64,000 nt of DNA from Solibaculum mannosilyticum (lineage in GTDB: Bacteria > Bacillota > Clostridia > Oscillospirales > Acutalibacteraceae): NCBI RefSeq assembly GCF_015140235.1, contig NZ_AP023321.1:2098501-2162500 (forward strand). The letters are read 5' to 3'. The stretch's first letter is position 1; every line of letters starts with the position of its first letter. Below the pieces are notes generated by a model. That model was not told the DNA's origin. It worked only from the letters and a program-made list of their open reading frames with translations, and ran no database searches. Shown piece by piece: positions 1-7,473 of the stretch. A program made the translations under genes and the position numbers.

Positions 1-152
1 TGGAAGGCAGAGACTGCCTCGGTGGTCTCGGGTCCAAAAATGCCGTCCAAGGCGATCAGTGGAATCCTCTGGTTATCGCGGGCGATGCGCCTTAGAAATC
101 CCTGTAGTTCATACACGTCGGCCGTCCGGTTGCCAAACGGTTCCTGGGCCAT
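1..152 (-). CDS. Peptidoglycan-binding domain protein, 5' part only
   Basis: Reading from an ATG at 152 towards the left edge gives about 50 residues in one open frame: MAQEPFGNRTADVYELQGFL, then a stretch ending in DGIFGPETTEAVSAF. The DGIFGxxTxxAVxxF signature is that of PG_binding_1 (the three-helix peptidoglycan-binding fold), as in the gene just upstream. The start lies 3 nt after the stop of that gene, and its Shine-Dalgarno (GGAGGG) sits inside the end of that gene, so translation is probably coupled. The rest of the gene, and any catalytic domain, lies outside the window. The fold assignment is reasonable; the cellular role is unknown. Confidence 0.7.
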   Translation of the reverse strand, partial: MAQEPFGNRTADVYELQGFLRRIARDNQRIPLIALDGIFGPETTEAVSAF

Positions 153-155
153 GGA

Positions 156-1550
156 TTATCCCTCCTCCTGCAATTCGTATCCGGGGAATTGATTGGATTC
201 CCTTAAGTTGCCGCTTTGAATATCGGAGTAAATGCTGGCCATAAGTCCCCAGGTGATGGGGCCTACGACGCCGCTGGGAGTGATATTAAACCGGTTTTGG
301 AATTGGATAACGGCATTTTGCGTCTGGGGCCCGTAAAGACCGGTTTCTGGGACGGCCGGCACTTCCGGGTATACTTCGGAAATGGCGGTAAGATACCGCT
401 GTACCTGACGCACATCGTCGCCGGTGGAACCGATTGTCAATGTTGTCCCGGGGAACAGGGGCTGACCTCCGGCAATAAAGCCGTTGGACTCCACGATGCC
501 CCGGTAGGCCCGGTACATATCGTTCCAAGTCCGTCGTCCCACTATGCCGTCGGCAGTAAGGCCGTAGGTCTTCTGGAACGCTATCACGGCATCCTCGGTG
601 GCCTGGTCAAAGGTGCCGGTCACTTGGATCGGCGGGACAGTCTCATAAAAGTTCCCGATGACCGCCAAATAGTACTGCATCACACGCACTGGATCACCCG
701 TATCCCCGCGCCGAACTTCTCCCGGGAATTGCTGGGATACTTCCTCCAGCGCCAGCCCTTCGGAATCCAGTTCGGCCAGACGTTTGACGCTGGTGAAAAT
801 ATAAGAGATACGGTACCAGGTCGCCTGCCCCACTATGCCGTCGGGAGTCAGGTTAAAGATGCGCTGAAACTCCTTAACAGCATCCTCGGTACTTTTCCCA
901 AAGATCCCATCCACAGGCGAAATCTTGGGAATACGGGGATAGTTGTTGGAGATCCGGTTGAGCTGTACCTGAATGGTACGCACATCATTCCCCCCGTCGC
1001 CTAGACGCAGCGGGATCCCGGGATAGGATGGGTTGGGCAGACGAACCGGCGCATTTTGTACGATATTGATGTCTTCCCCATAAAAATGCTGGAGAATCTC
1101 ATAGGGCGTATATCCCTGTTCGGCCAAGGGGACGGTCCCCCATTGGGATAGGCCGTCGCAGGTGACGGTAGTCCCGTTGCAGTACTGGGTGAAAAGGGGT
1201 TCTACACTGCCCTGACGTTGGACGTAATTGTTGAAAATCTCATCCACTATCTGGCTGATATTTTCAAAAATATCGCGTCCTGCCACAAATGCCTGGTCAT
1301 AGGCGGTGGAATTGGTGATATCAAAACTATATCCCTGGCTGGGATACCATTCGGTATAAAACCGGTTGAGCGCAAAGGAAATCTGGGCGTAGATGTTGGC
1401 GCGGATAGCATTCTCCGGCCAGGTGGGGTAAATCTCACTGGACGCTACATTCTTGATATAATCGGGGAAGGTGACGGTGACATTTTGCGCGTTGGAACTT
1501 GGAGGGCCCAGATGGACCGTGATATATTGAGGAATATAAGGCTCTGCCAC
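156..1550 (-). CDS. SpoIID/LytB-like plus triple peptidoglycan-binding protein
   Basis: A 464-residue protein with no evident signal peptide. The N-terminal ~170 residues end in LSQWGTVPLAEQGYTPYEIL followed by QHFYGEDI, which matches the C-terminal signature of SpoIID/LytB proteins (SQWGA..mA..G..y.eIL.hYY). Three PG_binding_1 repeats follow, each with the D(G)xxGxxTxxAVxxFQ core, at about residues 180-250, 280-345 and 370-440. The start is a GTG with AAGGAGAG 7 nt upstream. It lies between a proline-rich gene upstream and another peptidoglycan-binding gene downstream, so a three-gene wall or spore-coat type operon is likely. The SpoIID-like part is much shorter than real SpoIID (about 300 residues or more), so lytic transglycosylase activity is doubtful; a binding or scaffold role is an inference. 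Confidence 0.75.
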   Translation of the reverse strand: MAEPYIPQYITVHLGPPSSNAQNVTVTFPDYIKNVASSEIYPTWPENAIRANIYAQISFALNRFYTEWYPSQGYSFDITNSTAYDQAFVAGRDIFENISQIVDEIFNNYVQRQGSVEPLFTQYCNGTTVTCDGLSQWGTVPLAEQGYTPYEILQHFYGEDINIVQNAPVRLPNPSYPGIPLRLGDGGNDVRTIQVQLNRISNNYPRIPKISPVDGIFGKSTEDAVKEFQRIFNLTPDGIVGQATWYRISYIFTSVKRLAELDSEGLALEEVSQQFPGEVRRGDTGDPVRVMQYYLAVIGNFYETVPPIQVTGTFDQATEDAVIAFQKTYGLTADGIVGRRTWNDMYRAYRGIVESNGFIAGGQPLFPGTTLTIGSTGDDVRQVQRYLTAISEVYPEVPAVPETGLYGPQTQNAVIQFQNRFNITPSGVVGPITWGLMASIYSDIQSGNLRESNQFPGYELQEEG

Positions 1551-1706
1551 AAGATTTCTCTCCTTTCCTTCCTGTTACGATAGCCGCCGCTTTGATCCAA
1601 TACAATTGCAGCTATTTTGCCGGATTCCTTACGTCAATCCGGTGAGCACGGCCTCAGGACTGTTTTGATCTGCGGCCAATGGACTCGTCATGCCTGCAGA
1701 CGCTAT

Positions 1707-2432
1707 TTATAAACCAGTGGGGGCAGACTCGTAAATATCTTGGATTGCACCGTCCCGGTCCCCTTCCGGCAAAGGGGATAGCTCCACCGGCTGGATGGCT
1801 ACAATGCCGTCATAGATGGGGACGTTAAAGTCCCTTACGCTGATATAGCCCGGCTTATCCACCTGGATGATGTACTCGGTATAGGGATGGTCGGTCCCAG
1901 GCGCCATGGACAGGGATGCTGGTACAGTGGGGAGGGGAATTTTGGGCGTCTTGCCCTCGCTGTCGGTGTACATAATGCGCTCCAGCGGTACTTCCTCTCC
2001 TTCCCCCACTTGTCTGACTACCACATAGGCCCCCTCGACAGGCAAAGCTTGACGGGCCGTCTTTGCCTCTACCCGGAGATATCCTATCCCCGTCTGTTCC
2101 TTTGGATCGGTAACCACCGGCGGCGGAAAATCCGCAGTCGGCTCGGGAGGCGTAGGATCCATCTCCTGCGGCAGTGTATCCCGGACGGACGGAACGGGTA
2201 CCTCCTTTTGGGGCGGAGACTTAACAGGGACAGCTTCTTGTTCCCAGTCGGACGGGGAATTCTCAGGCCGGGGATCCGCCGGCGCAGAGGCATTGGTCTG
2301 GGTCGACGGAGCGGATACCGGCTGCGCTGAGGCGGGGACAGTTTCATCGGCCGTCCGGCTTCTTTGACGATACCGCATAAGGTCTCTTTTATATTGTTCG
2401 ATCAAGCTGTTGACGTTATCATTGTGATCCAA
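1707..2432 (-). CDS. Proline-rich protein with a carboxypeptidase-regulatory-like beta domain
   Basis: 241 residues. The first ~100 are charged and rich in Pro/Ser/Thr (low complexity, probably disordered). Residues ~115-225 (GYLRVEAKTARQALPVEGAY ... ITYTDSEGK-type turn ... DKPGYI) look like a CarboxypepD_reg/transthyretin-like beta-sandwich. A TTG at 2432 is preferred as start because GGAGG lies 9 nt upstream; the ATG at 2441 would abut the Shine-Dalgarno directly. It is first in the run leading to the SpoIID-like/peptidoglycan-binding gene, which suggests a surface or spore-envelope role. No enzyme motif is seen. Confidence 0.6.
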   Translation of the reverse strand: MDHNDNVNSLIEQYKRDLMRYRQRSRTADETVPASAQPVSAPSTQTNASAPADPRPENSPSDWEQEAVPVKSPPQKEVPVPSVRDTLPQEMDPTPPEPTADFPPPVVTDPKEQTGIGYLRVEAKTARQALPVEGAYVVVRQVGEGEEVPLERIMYTDSEGKTPKIPLPTVPASLSMAPGTDHPYTEYIIQVDKPGYISVRDFNVPIYDGIVAIQPVELSPLPEGDRDGAIQDIYESAPTGL

Positions 2433-2638
2433 TTCCTGCATCCTCCTCTATTTGCATGATGAGATTCTCTCTTATGTATATGTGGCAAAAGGCAAAAAAT
2501 CACCCTGTGATAAAAGCTTTCTCAAAAAGTGGATTTTATTGTCCTAAGGGATGAAAACCAGGAATATTTTTGGTAAAAGAAGATAAAAGGTCCCTGTATG
2601 GTGAAGGAGGATTCTCATGTTGCCGGCGGGAAAAAATG

Positions 2639-2666
2639 ATACAATGGGCCTAAAATGAGGTATAAT
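2639..2666 (+). promoter_or_regulatory. Promoter of the ROK-SIS operon
   Basis: A perfect TATAAT at 2661-2666 lies about 35 nt before the likely TTG start at 2701. The -35 is weak (ATACAA near 2639). The 250-bp space upstream is otherwise free of genes. Confidence 0.5.
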
Positions 2667-2700
2667 AAAGACGTAATTTCGTGGAAAGCAGGTGATGGTT

Positions 2701-3675
2701 TTGTATTACGCAGGCTTTGATGTGGGAGGGACTAAATGTGCGGTCTGTCTGGGACAGGAACTCCCCACCGGTATGGACATCCTGGCGCGTAGACAGTTTG
2801 CCACCGGCCGGGATAAGCATCCCTACAGCATCCTGGAGGAATTTGCGGATACTTTCGTCCGGATGATAGAGGAAAAGAACATCCCGAAGCAGGAAATCGC
2901 CGGGATCGGTATCTCCTGCGGCGGGCCGTTGGATACCAAGGCAGGTGTAATCCACCGTCCGCCCAATCTCCCCCTTTGGGACAACATCCCTATTATATCG
3001 TATTTTGAGGAGAAATTCGGGATCCCGGTACATCTGCAAAACGACGCCAATGCCTGTGCGATTGCAGAATGGAAGTATGGCGCCGGACAAGGGCATCAGA
3101 ACGTCTTGTTTTTCACCTTTGGGACAGGCTTAGGCGCCGGCCTCATCTTAAATGGAAAACTGTATGAAGGCGCGTGCGGCATGGCTGGGGAAGCTGGACA
3201 CATCCGTCTGGCCAAGGCCGGGCCTATGGGATACTTCAAAGAGGGCAGCTTTGAAGGATTCTGTAGCGGCGGCGGCATCGCCAATCTGGGCAGGATCTAT
3301 GTAAAAGAAGAACAGAGCCAGGGGAAGCATCCCCTGCTTCTGCAAAAAGCGGGGGACGATCCGCAAAACATCACGGCCAAATTGATCGGGGACCTGGCCG
3401 ATGAGGGCGACGATCTATGCCGCCGCATCTATGAGAAAAGCGGCGAGATGCTGGGCGCAGGATTAAGCGTTATGATCGACATCCTGAACCCGGATATCAT
3501 TGTCATCGGCAGTATCTACGCCCGCAGTACCCATCTGCTGGAACCGTCCATGCGCCGGGTCCTTGAGCAGGAAGCCCTCCCTCAAAGCCTGGAACACTGC
3601 CGTATTGTGCCGGCCAAGCTGCTGGACAATGTGGGCGATTATGCGGCATTATCGGTTGCCACAGGCAGCTTCTAA
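2701..3675 (+). CDS. ROK-family sugar kinase-like protein
   Basis: 324 residues from a TTG with AGGTG 6 nt upstream; this start gives the usual ROK N-terminus (MYYAGFDVGGTK). GTG 2692 and ATG 2695 are alternatives with poorer Shine-Dalgarno spacing. Visible motifs are the phosphate-1 loop DVGGTK, the sugar-binding ISCGGPLD and QNDANACAIAEWKYGAG (catalytic Asp in NDAN), FGTGLGAG and the GEAGHIRL segment. The family's usual zinc site (CxCGxxGCxE) is missing: the region after GEAGH reads AGPMGYFKEGSFEGFCSGGG. Substrate is therefore open. It is followed 17 nt later by a GmhA-like isomerase, so the pair may phosphorylate and isomerise a sugar (inference). Confidence 0.8.
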   Translation: MYYAGFDVGGTKCAVCLGQELPTGMDILARRQFATGRDKHPYSILEEFADTFVRMIEEKNIPKQEIAGIGISCGGPLDTKAGVIHRPPNLPLWDNIPIISYFEEKFGIPVHLQNDANACAIAEWKYGAGQGHQNVLFFTFGTGLGAGLILNGKLYEGACGMAGEAGHIRLAKAGPMGYFKEGSFEGFCSGGGIANLGRIYVKEEQSQGKHPLLLQKAGDDPQNITAKLIGDLADEGDDLCRRIYEKSGEMLGAGLSVMIDILNPDIIVIGSIYARSTHLLEPSMRRVLEQEALPQSLEHCRIVPAKLLDNVGDYAALSVATGSF

Positions 3676-3692
3676 AGAAAGGCGTGATTTGC

Positions 3693-4316
3693 TTGAAATA
3701 CACCAGCCAGTTAATGCAGGACCGTCCGGAACTCCTTCCATTGCAGGAGAATTTGGAAAAAGCCGTCCAGGCGGCTGTCCAGTGTTACCAGCAGGGCGGC
3801 ACTATCTTTACCTGCGGGAACGGCGGCAGTGCGGCCGACAGCGAACATATCGTGGGAGAGCTCCTCAAGGGATTCCTTAAAAAACGCCCCCTGTCCCCCG
3901 ACGTTGCACAGCGTATCAATGAGCAGGCCGGCGCCGATATCGCCTGCCGTCTGCAGCAGGGACTGGGCGCTGTATCTCTCGTCAGCTTCTCCGCGGCCCA
4001 GACGGCCGTCATCAACGACCTGGGCGCCGACCTCATGTATGCCCAGCAGTTGACCGGCCTCTGCAAAAAGGGGGATGTGGTCATCGGGCTCTCCACCTCC
4101 GGCAACGCCGCCAATGTGGCCAACGCTTTTTATGTGGCCAGGGCATTGGGGGCTACTACCATCGCCATGACGGGACGTACCGGCGGCAAATTGCGGGAAG
4201 TGGCCGACATCTTACTGAATGTACCGGCCGACGAGACGCCCCGCATCCAGGAGTACCATCTTCCCGTGTACCATGCCTTCTGCGCCGACGTGGAGGAACA
4301 TTTCTTTCAAGTGTAA
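3693..4316 (+). CDS. SIS-domain phosphosugar isomerase, GmhA-like
   Basis: 207 residues from a TTG (AGGCGTGA upstream); GTG 3684 is possible but sits on the Shine-Dalgarno. The SIS fold is clear: TCGNGGSAADSEHIVGELLK, VVIGLSTSGNAANV and ATTIAMTGRTGGKL. Near the C-terminus IQEYHLPVYHAFC matches the His-containing active-site segment of GmhA (sedoheptulose-7-phosphate isomerase). GmhA-type proteins are about 190-200 residues, so length fits. The gene is co-transcribed with the ROK gene and is followed by a terminator. No heptose nucleotide pathway genes are in view, so the sugar is not known. Confidence 0.8.
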   Translation: MKYTSQLMQDRPELLPLQENLEKAVQAAVQCYQQGGTIFTCGNGGSAADSEHIVGELLKGFLKKRPLSPDVAQRINEQAGADIACRLQQGLGAVSLVSFSAAQTAVINDLGADLMYAQQLTGLCKKGDVVIGLSTSGNAANVANAFYVARALGATTIAMTGRTGGKLREVADILLNVPADETPRIQEYHLPVYHAFCADVEEHFFQV

Positions 4317-4340
4317 AAAAGCGATATGCAATATCAGCAA

Positions 4341-4374
4341 AAAAACGGCCTCACATTTTGTGGGGCTGTTTTTT
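4341..4374 (+). terminator. Terminator after the SIS gene
   Basis: AACGGCCTCACA and TGTGGGGCTGTT pair with two G-U wobbles around a TTT loop and run into TTTTTT. Confidence 0.7.
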
Positions 4375-4382
4375 GATGCCCT

Positions 4383-4443
4383 TGATGTGAATAAACTTCA
4401 CATCATAAATCTGCTCATGATGTGAAAATTATTCACATCATGA
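4383..4443. repeat. Two matching palindromes, operator-like
   Basis: Two inverted repeats share the same arms: GATGTGAA-N5-TTCACATC centred at 4394 and CTCATGATGTGAA-N5-TTCACATCATGAG centred at 4429. The core TGTGA-N7-TCACA is the same in both, and the centres are 35 bp apart. They lie between the SIS terminator and the DUF6809-like gene. Regulator not known. Confidence 0.5.
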
Positions 4444-4551
4444 GGTTAAAGACATTCCGGGCTCTTTCTTTTAAAATATATGTTCGATTTCAATTAAATA
4501 CCCTGGTCACAGTAAAACTGTGCTTTTTCAACACATCACGCTTTTTAGTAC

Positions 4552-4557
4552 TATAAT
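4552..4557 (+). promoter_or_regulatory. Probable -10 box of the DUF6809-like gene
   Basis: TATAAT at 4552-4557, 46 nt before the likely ATG. No good -35 is seen. A small inverted repeat (CACAGT-AAA-ACTGTG, 4508-4522) lies upstream. Confidence 0.4.
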
Positions 4558-4602
4558 TATCAGGAAAAAATTATGTGTGTTATGGAAGGAGAGGCGGATC
4601 TT

Positions 4603-4905
4603 ATGAACTATATAGATGAAATTTTCGCGCGCGCCCATATCCAGCAAATCCGAGAATTTCTTTTAAACGGTATGGAGGAAATGGACGTAGATCCGCGCCC
4701 ATATAAACAGCGGTTGGAAAGCACCCAGAATATCCTAATGGCCCAGCTACATACTGACTACCCAGACAAAGAAGATTTTGAGAAAATATCTGAGTTGGTC
4801 TACTGCTATGCAGGTACAGTAGAAGAGGTCTATATGGAAATAGGGCTACAGGTCGGTACTCTGCTTGCAGTCCAAATAGGACAAAATATAGGTTTATTGA
4901 AATAA
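4603..4905 (+). CDS. DUF6809-like small acidic protein
   Basis: 100 residues from ATG 4603, with AAGGAG 11 nt upstream; the ATG at 4573 would put this site inside the gene. The protein is all-helical in appearance (YIDEIFARAHIQQIREFLLN, then a YCYAGTVEEVYMEIGLQVG segment). I connect it to the DUF6809 family of Clostridia from the overall pattern, which has no known function and is often found in mobile or accessory DNA. It lies in an AT-rich stretch between the SIS gene and the HTH/SLOG pair and shares a bidirectional terminator with the HTH gene. Confidence 0.55.
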   Translation: MNYIDEIFARAHIQQIREFLLNGMEEMDVDPRPYKQRLESTQNILMAQLHTDYPDKEDFEKISELVYCYAGTVEEVYMEIGLQVGTLLAVQIGQNIGLLK

Positions 4906-4950
4906 AAGCCGGACGGGATATCAACAACAAAGGTATCCCGTCCGGCTTTT
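4904..4950. terminator. Bidirectional terminator between convergent genes
   Basis: AAAAGCCGGACGGGATA pairs with TATCCCGTCCGGCTTTT around a short loop, with U-tracts possible on both strands. It separates the DUF6809-like gene (+) from the HTH gene (-). Confidence 0.85.
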
Positions 4951-4956
4951 CGTATT

Positions 4957-5160
4957 TTAATCTTCTGTAATAACAAACAACTCATTTGGTGTACAGGAAA
5001 GCAACAAGCATAGGGTCTCGATATTCTCATAACGAATGGACTTAGTCTGATTATGAATCATTTTGTTGAAGTTTTGGTAGCTCATACCCATCTGTTTGTA
5101 AAGCCAATACTTGGTTTTACCTCGTTTTTCTAAAAGGGCCAGAGCATTTAATTGAATCAT
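4957..5160 (-). CDS. Small XRE/Cro-like helix-turn-helix regulator
   Basis: 67 residues from ATG 5160 (GGGAGG 7 nt upstream). KTKYWLYKQMGMSYQNFNKM is the helix-turn-helix (HTH_26/Cro type), and ENIETLCLLLSCTPNELFVI closes a five-helix XRE domain. There is no other domain. It is divergent from the SLOG gene at 5277 with a perfect 38-bp palindrome between them, which is the obvious candidate operator for this protein (inference). Its DNA is AT-richer than the surrounding genes. Confidence 0.8.
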   Translation of the reverse strand: MIQLNALALLEKRGKTKYWLYKQMGMSYQNFNKMIHNQTKSIRYENIETLCLLLSCTPNELFVITED

Positions 5161-5174
5161 AACACATCCTCCCA

Positions 5175-5198
5175 TTATCTATTGTTTTAATCAGATAA
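5175..5198. repeat. Short inverted repeat next to the HTH start
   Basis: TTATCT-N12-AGATAA, immediately upstream of the HTH gene. It may be a second operator or part of its leader. Confidence 0.35.
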
Positions 5199-5219
5199 TA
5201 AGAGATTATGTATCTTTAC

Positions 5220-5257
5220 ATATAGACTATTACATTATATAATGTAATAGTCTATAT
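5220..5257. promoter_or_regulatory. Perfect 38-bp palindrome, likely operator
   Basis: Two 19-nt arms with no spacer; the left arm starts ATAGACTATTACATTAT at 5222 and the right arm is its exact reverse complement. It lies between the divergent HTH and SLOG genes, 19 nt upstream of the SLOG start. Position and symmetry suit a dimeric repressor site; a hairpin in the SLOG mRNA leader is the alternative. Confidence 0.6.
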
Positions 5258-5276
5258 AGCTGAAGGGATGAAAATT

Positions 5277-5756
5277 ATGATTCAATATACTTGCTGCTTT
5301 TCCGGGCATAGAAGTATTGAAGAAATCCACCTAAAAAGTTTAAAAGATAATTTGCAGAATGAAATCATTTCTTTAATCCAGCAAAAAATGCAGTACTTTA
5401 TCTGTGGAGGGGCTTTGGGATTTGATACTTTAGCGGCGCAAACAGTTATTGCTCTGAAAAAACTATATTCTCACATTCACTTGACTCTGATGCTCCCCTG
5501 TCGTGACCAAGATAAATATTGGAAAAAATGTGATCAGCAAGTTTATCAGGCTATATTAGACCAGGCTGATAAAATACGCTATATATCAGAATATTACTAT
5601 CGTGGATGCATGCATAAAAGAAACAAGCTTCTTGTTGACAGTAGTTGTTATTGTGTATGCTATCTGACCAAAGAAAAAGGAGGTACAGCTTTTACTGTAA
5701 ATTATGCCAGAAAAAAAGGACTAAATATTATTAATCTTGCAGATAGGTTAACATAA
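5277..5756 (+). CDS. SLOG-fold (DUF1273/YpsA-like) protein
   Basis: 159 residues from ATG 5277 with GAAGGG 9 nt upstream; ATG 5268 would overlap that site. The N-terminus CCFSGHRSI, then FICGGALGFDTLAAQTVI and a C-terminal GGTAFTVNYARKKGL match the Rossmann-like SLOG superfamily (YpsA, DprA and LOG relatives), which binds nucleotides or nucleotide-derived ligands. Function is not established for this branch; SLOG proteins occur in nucleotide-signalling and anti-phage systems. The gene is AT-rich, is divergent from a Cro-like regulator, and ends at a strong terminator, which together suggest an acquired two-gene module. Confidence 0.75.
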   Translation: MIQYTCCFSGHRSIEEIHLKSLKDNLQNEIISLIQQKMQYFICGGALGFDTLAAQTVIALKKLYSHIHLTLMLPCRDQDKYWKKCDQQVYQAILDQADKIRYISEYYYRGCMHKRNKLLVDSSCYCVCYLTKEKGGTAFTVNYARKKGLNIINLADRLT

Positions 5757-5757
5757 T

Positions 5758-5793
5758 AAAAGGCCCCGCCATATTGGCAGGGCCTTTATTTTT
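5758..5793. terminator. Terminator between SLOG gene and glycosyltransferase
   Basis: AAAAGGCCCCGCC-ATATT-GGCAGGGCCTTTATTTTTT. It serves the plus-strand SLOG gene and, read the other way, the convergent glycosyltransferase. Confidence 0.85.
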
Positions 5794-5796
5794 TCG

Positions 5797-7068
5797 TTAT
5801 CGCACCTCTTCGATGGATTTGGTCACATTATGGGTGATGGGCTTCCACTCCACCTTCCTGAACAAAGCGGCCACAGCGATGGGCACGTAAGTAAACATAA
5901 AGATGGGGAATGTGAAGGTATAAAAAATCTTCTTACCGGCCGAACAATTGATGTTTTTCCATTCGGTAATGGTGGTGAGCAGGCCAAAAGCATAGATGAA
6001 CACATAAAAATTGATAAACAAAGAACAAATCGACCAGATGGTGGTTGGGATCATCTGGGGGATGGAGTCCAGGCTGAACAGGGCCAGGAATAAAAATCCG
6101 GCGTTGACTACCACGCTCAGCAGTGACACAAACACAGCCGGCATAATGGTCATGAACATATCATAGCTGGCAAATACATGCTTATCCTTGTGGAAGATGG
6201 AGCGGAATAAGGATACGCCGTATTTACGCATGACCTGGTAAAAACCCTTGGACCAGCGCAGACGTTGGTTCCACGACTGCTCAAATGTAGTGGGCTGTTC
6301 GTCATACAGCATGGCGCCGCCGCAGTACCCGATGGTCTCGCCTTGGATGACGTGGTCGATGGAAAACTCGATATCCTCGGTGAGAAGATGATATTTCCAT
6401 CCGTTTTGTTCCCGGATGATGTCGCTGCTGATGAGAAACCCCGTCCCGGAGATGGCGCATGAAGTATGCAGCATCATGCGGGGATTGTTCAAATATTTGG
6501 ACTCCCGCAAAAACCACAGGGAATAACCTGCTGAAATCCAGTTGGTATCGTAGTTTTTGGAATTGCGGTAACTTGTCAGCACGCGGTAACCCTGGTCAAA
6601 AGTCTTGTTCATCTCCTCGATGTAGTGCTCATCCAGAAGATTATCGGCGTCAAACACAAAGTAGCCTTCATAGCCCTTGTCCTTATGGGAGGTCTCCAGA
6701 ATCTTAAAGATAAAATCCAAAGCATATCCCTTGCCCACCAGACGTTTATTAAAGCGTTCATAAACCGTGGCTCCGGCCATCCGGGCCACATCGGCGGTAT
6801 TGTCGGTACAATTGTCCGCCACTACATAGACGTCCACCAGTTCCGATGGATAGGTCTGGTTGCGGATGCTCTGAATCAGCTGTCCGATGACGTTGCTTTC
6901 ATTGCGGGCGGCGATCACCACCGCATACCGATGGAGTCTTTTCGGGGCTGGATGTTTCTTTGCTTTTCGCTTCAGCAGCGCTACGCCTGCATAGCCGATC
7001 TGATATGAGTATAAAACAGTAAACAGCACAAATATGACCAAATTAAAAGTATTGATAAAAGATAGCAA
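5797..7068 (-). CDS. Processive-type family 2 glycosyltransferase, membrane-bound
   Basis: 423 residues from a TTG (GGGGGAG 5 nt upstream). An N-terminal membrane segment is followed by a GT-A domain at ~45-290: VVIAARNESNVIGQLIQSIR, DNCTDNTAD, FDADN (the metal-binding DxD equivalent), TEDIEFS and the QRLRW motif (QxxRW) of processive beta-glycosyltransferases such as cellulose and hyaluronan synthases. At least three hydrophobic segments lie in residues ~295-410. It probably makes or extends a surface glycan using a nucleotide sugar; the product cannot be told. It stands alone, without partner genes for a polysaccharide locus. Confidence 0.85.
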   Translation of the reverse strand: MLSFINTFNLVIFVLFTVLYSYQIGYAGVALLKRKAKKHPAPKRLHRYAVVIAARNESNVIGQLIQSIRNQTYPSELVDVYVVADNCTDNTADVARMAGATVYERFNKRLVGKGYALDFIFKILETSHKDKGYEGYFVFDADNLLDEHYIEEMNKTFDQGYRVLTSYRNSKNYDTNWISAGYSLWFLRESKYLNNPRMMLHTSCAISGTGFLISSDIIREQNGWKYHLLTEDIEFSIDHVIQGETIGYCGGAMLYDEQPTTFEQSWNQRLRWSKGFYQVMRKYGVSLFRSIFHKDKHVFASYDMFMTIMPAVFVSLLSVVVNAGFLFLALFSLDSIPQMIPTTIWSICSLFINFYVFIYAFGLLTTITEWKNINCSAGKKIFYTFTFPIFMFTYVPIAVAALFRKVEWKPITHNVTKSIEEVR

Positions 7069-7473
7069 AAATTCTCCCCCTTATTCTTCTTTTGTCATTC
7101 TGATTGTCTAGGCATCTTATTTTCTACAATCCATTTTCGTATAGGTTCTGAGGTATTATAGCACTTTCTCCTAAAAAATCAATCGCAATTTGCCATTATT
7201 AACAGAACAGAAATCTTAATTTACGATGTTCACAAAAAACAAAATAAAGGAAGCATTAAAATAATATCCCTATCCAAAAAATATTTATGGTATATTACAA
7301 GATTGTAATCTAAGTCAAAATTCGTATACATTTTTACTAAAATGCTATCCTGATCTGACAAATCCGGTTGGCAAGGGGGATGCAACTGTATTATAATAGA
7401 ATTCATATCTTCGGTTGGTGCACTTTTTGTTGCATAAATAAGGAATCAAAGTCGTCCAAAGAAAGGCGGATTT
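7069..7473. other. AT-rich divergent intergenic region
   Basis: 405 bp between the divergent glycosyltransferase and mutY genes. The only clear signal is a promoter for mutY at 7368-7397. No conserved RNA or small gene is seen. Confidence 0.6.
7368..7397 (+). promoter_or_regulatory. Promoter of mutY
   Basis: TTGGCA (7368-7373), 18-bp spacer, TATAAT (7392-7397). It leaves a leader of about 70 nt before the mutY start. Confidence 0.65.

Noticed and set aside
216-1004. 262-residue plus-strand frame
   Set aside because: Antisense to the SpoIID-like/peptidoglycan-binding gene; the repeats in it mirror the PG_binding repeats.
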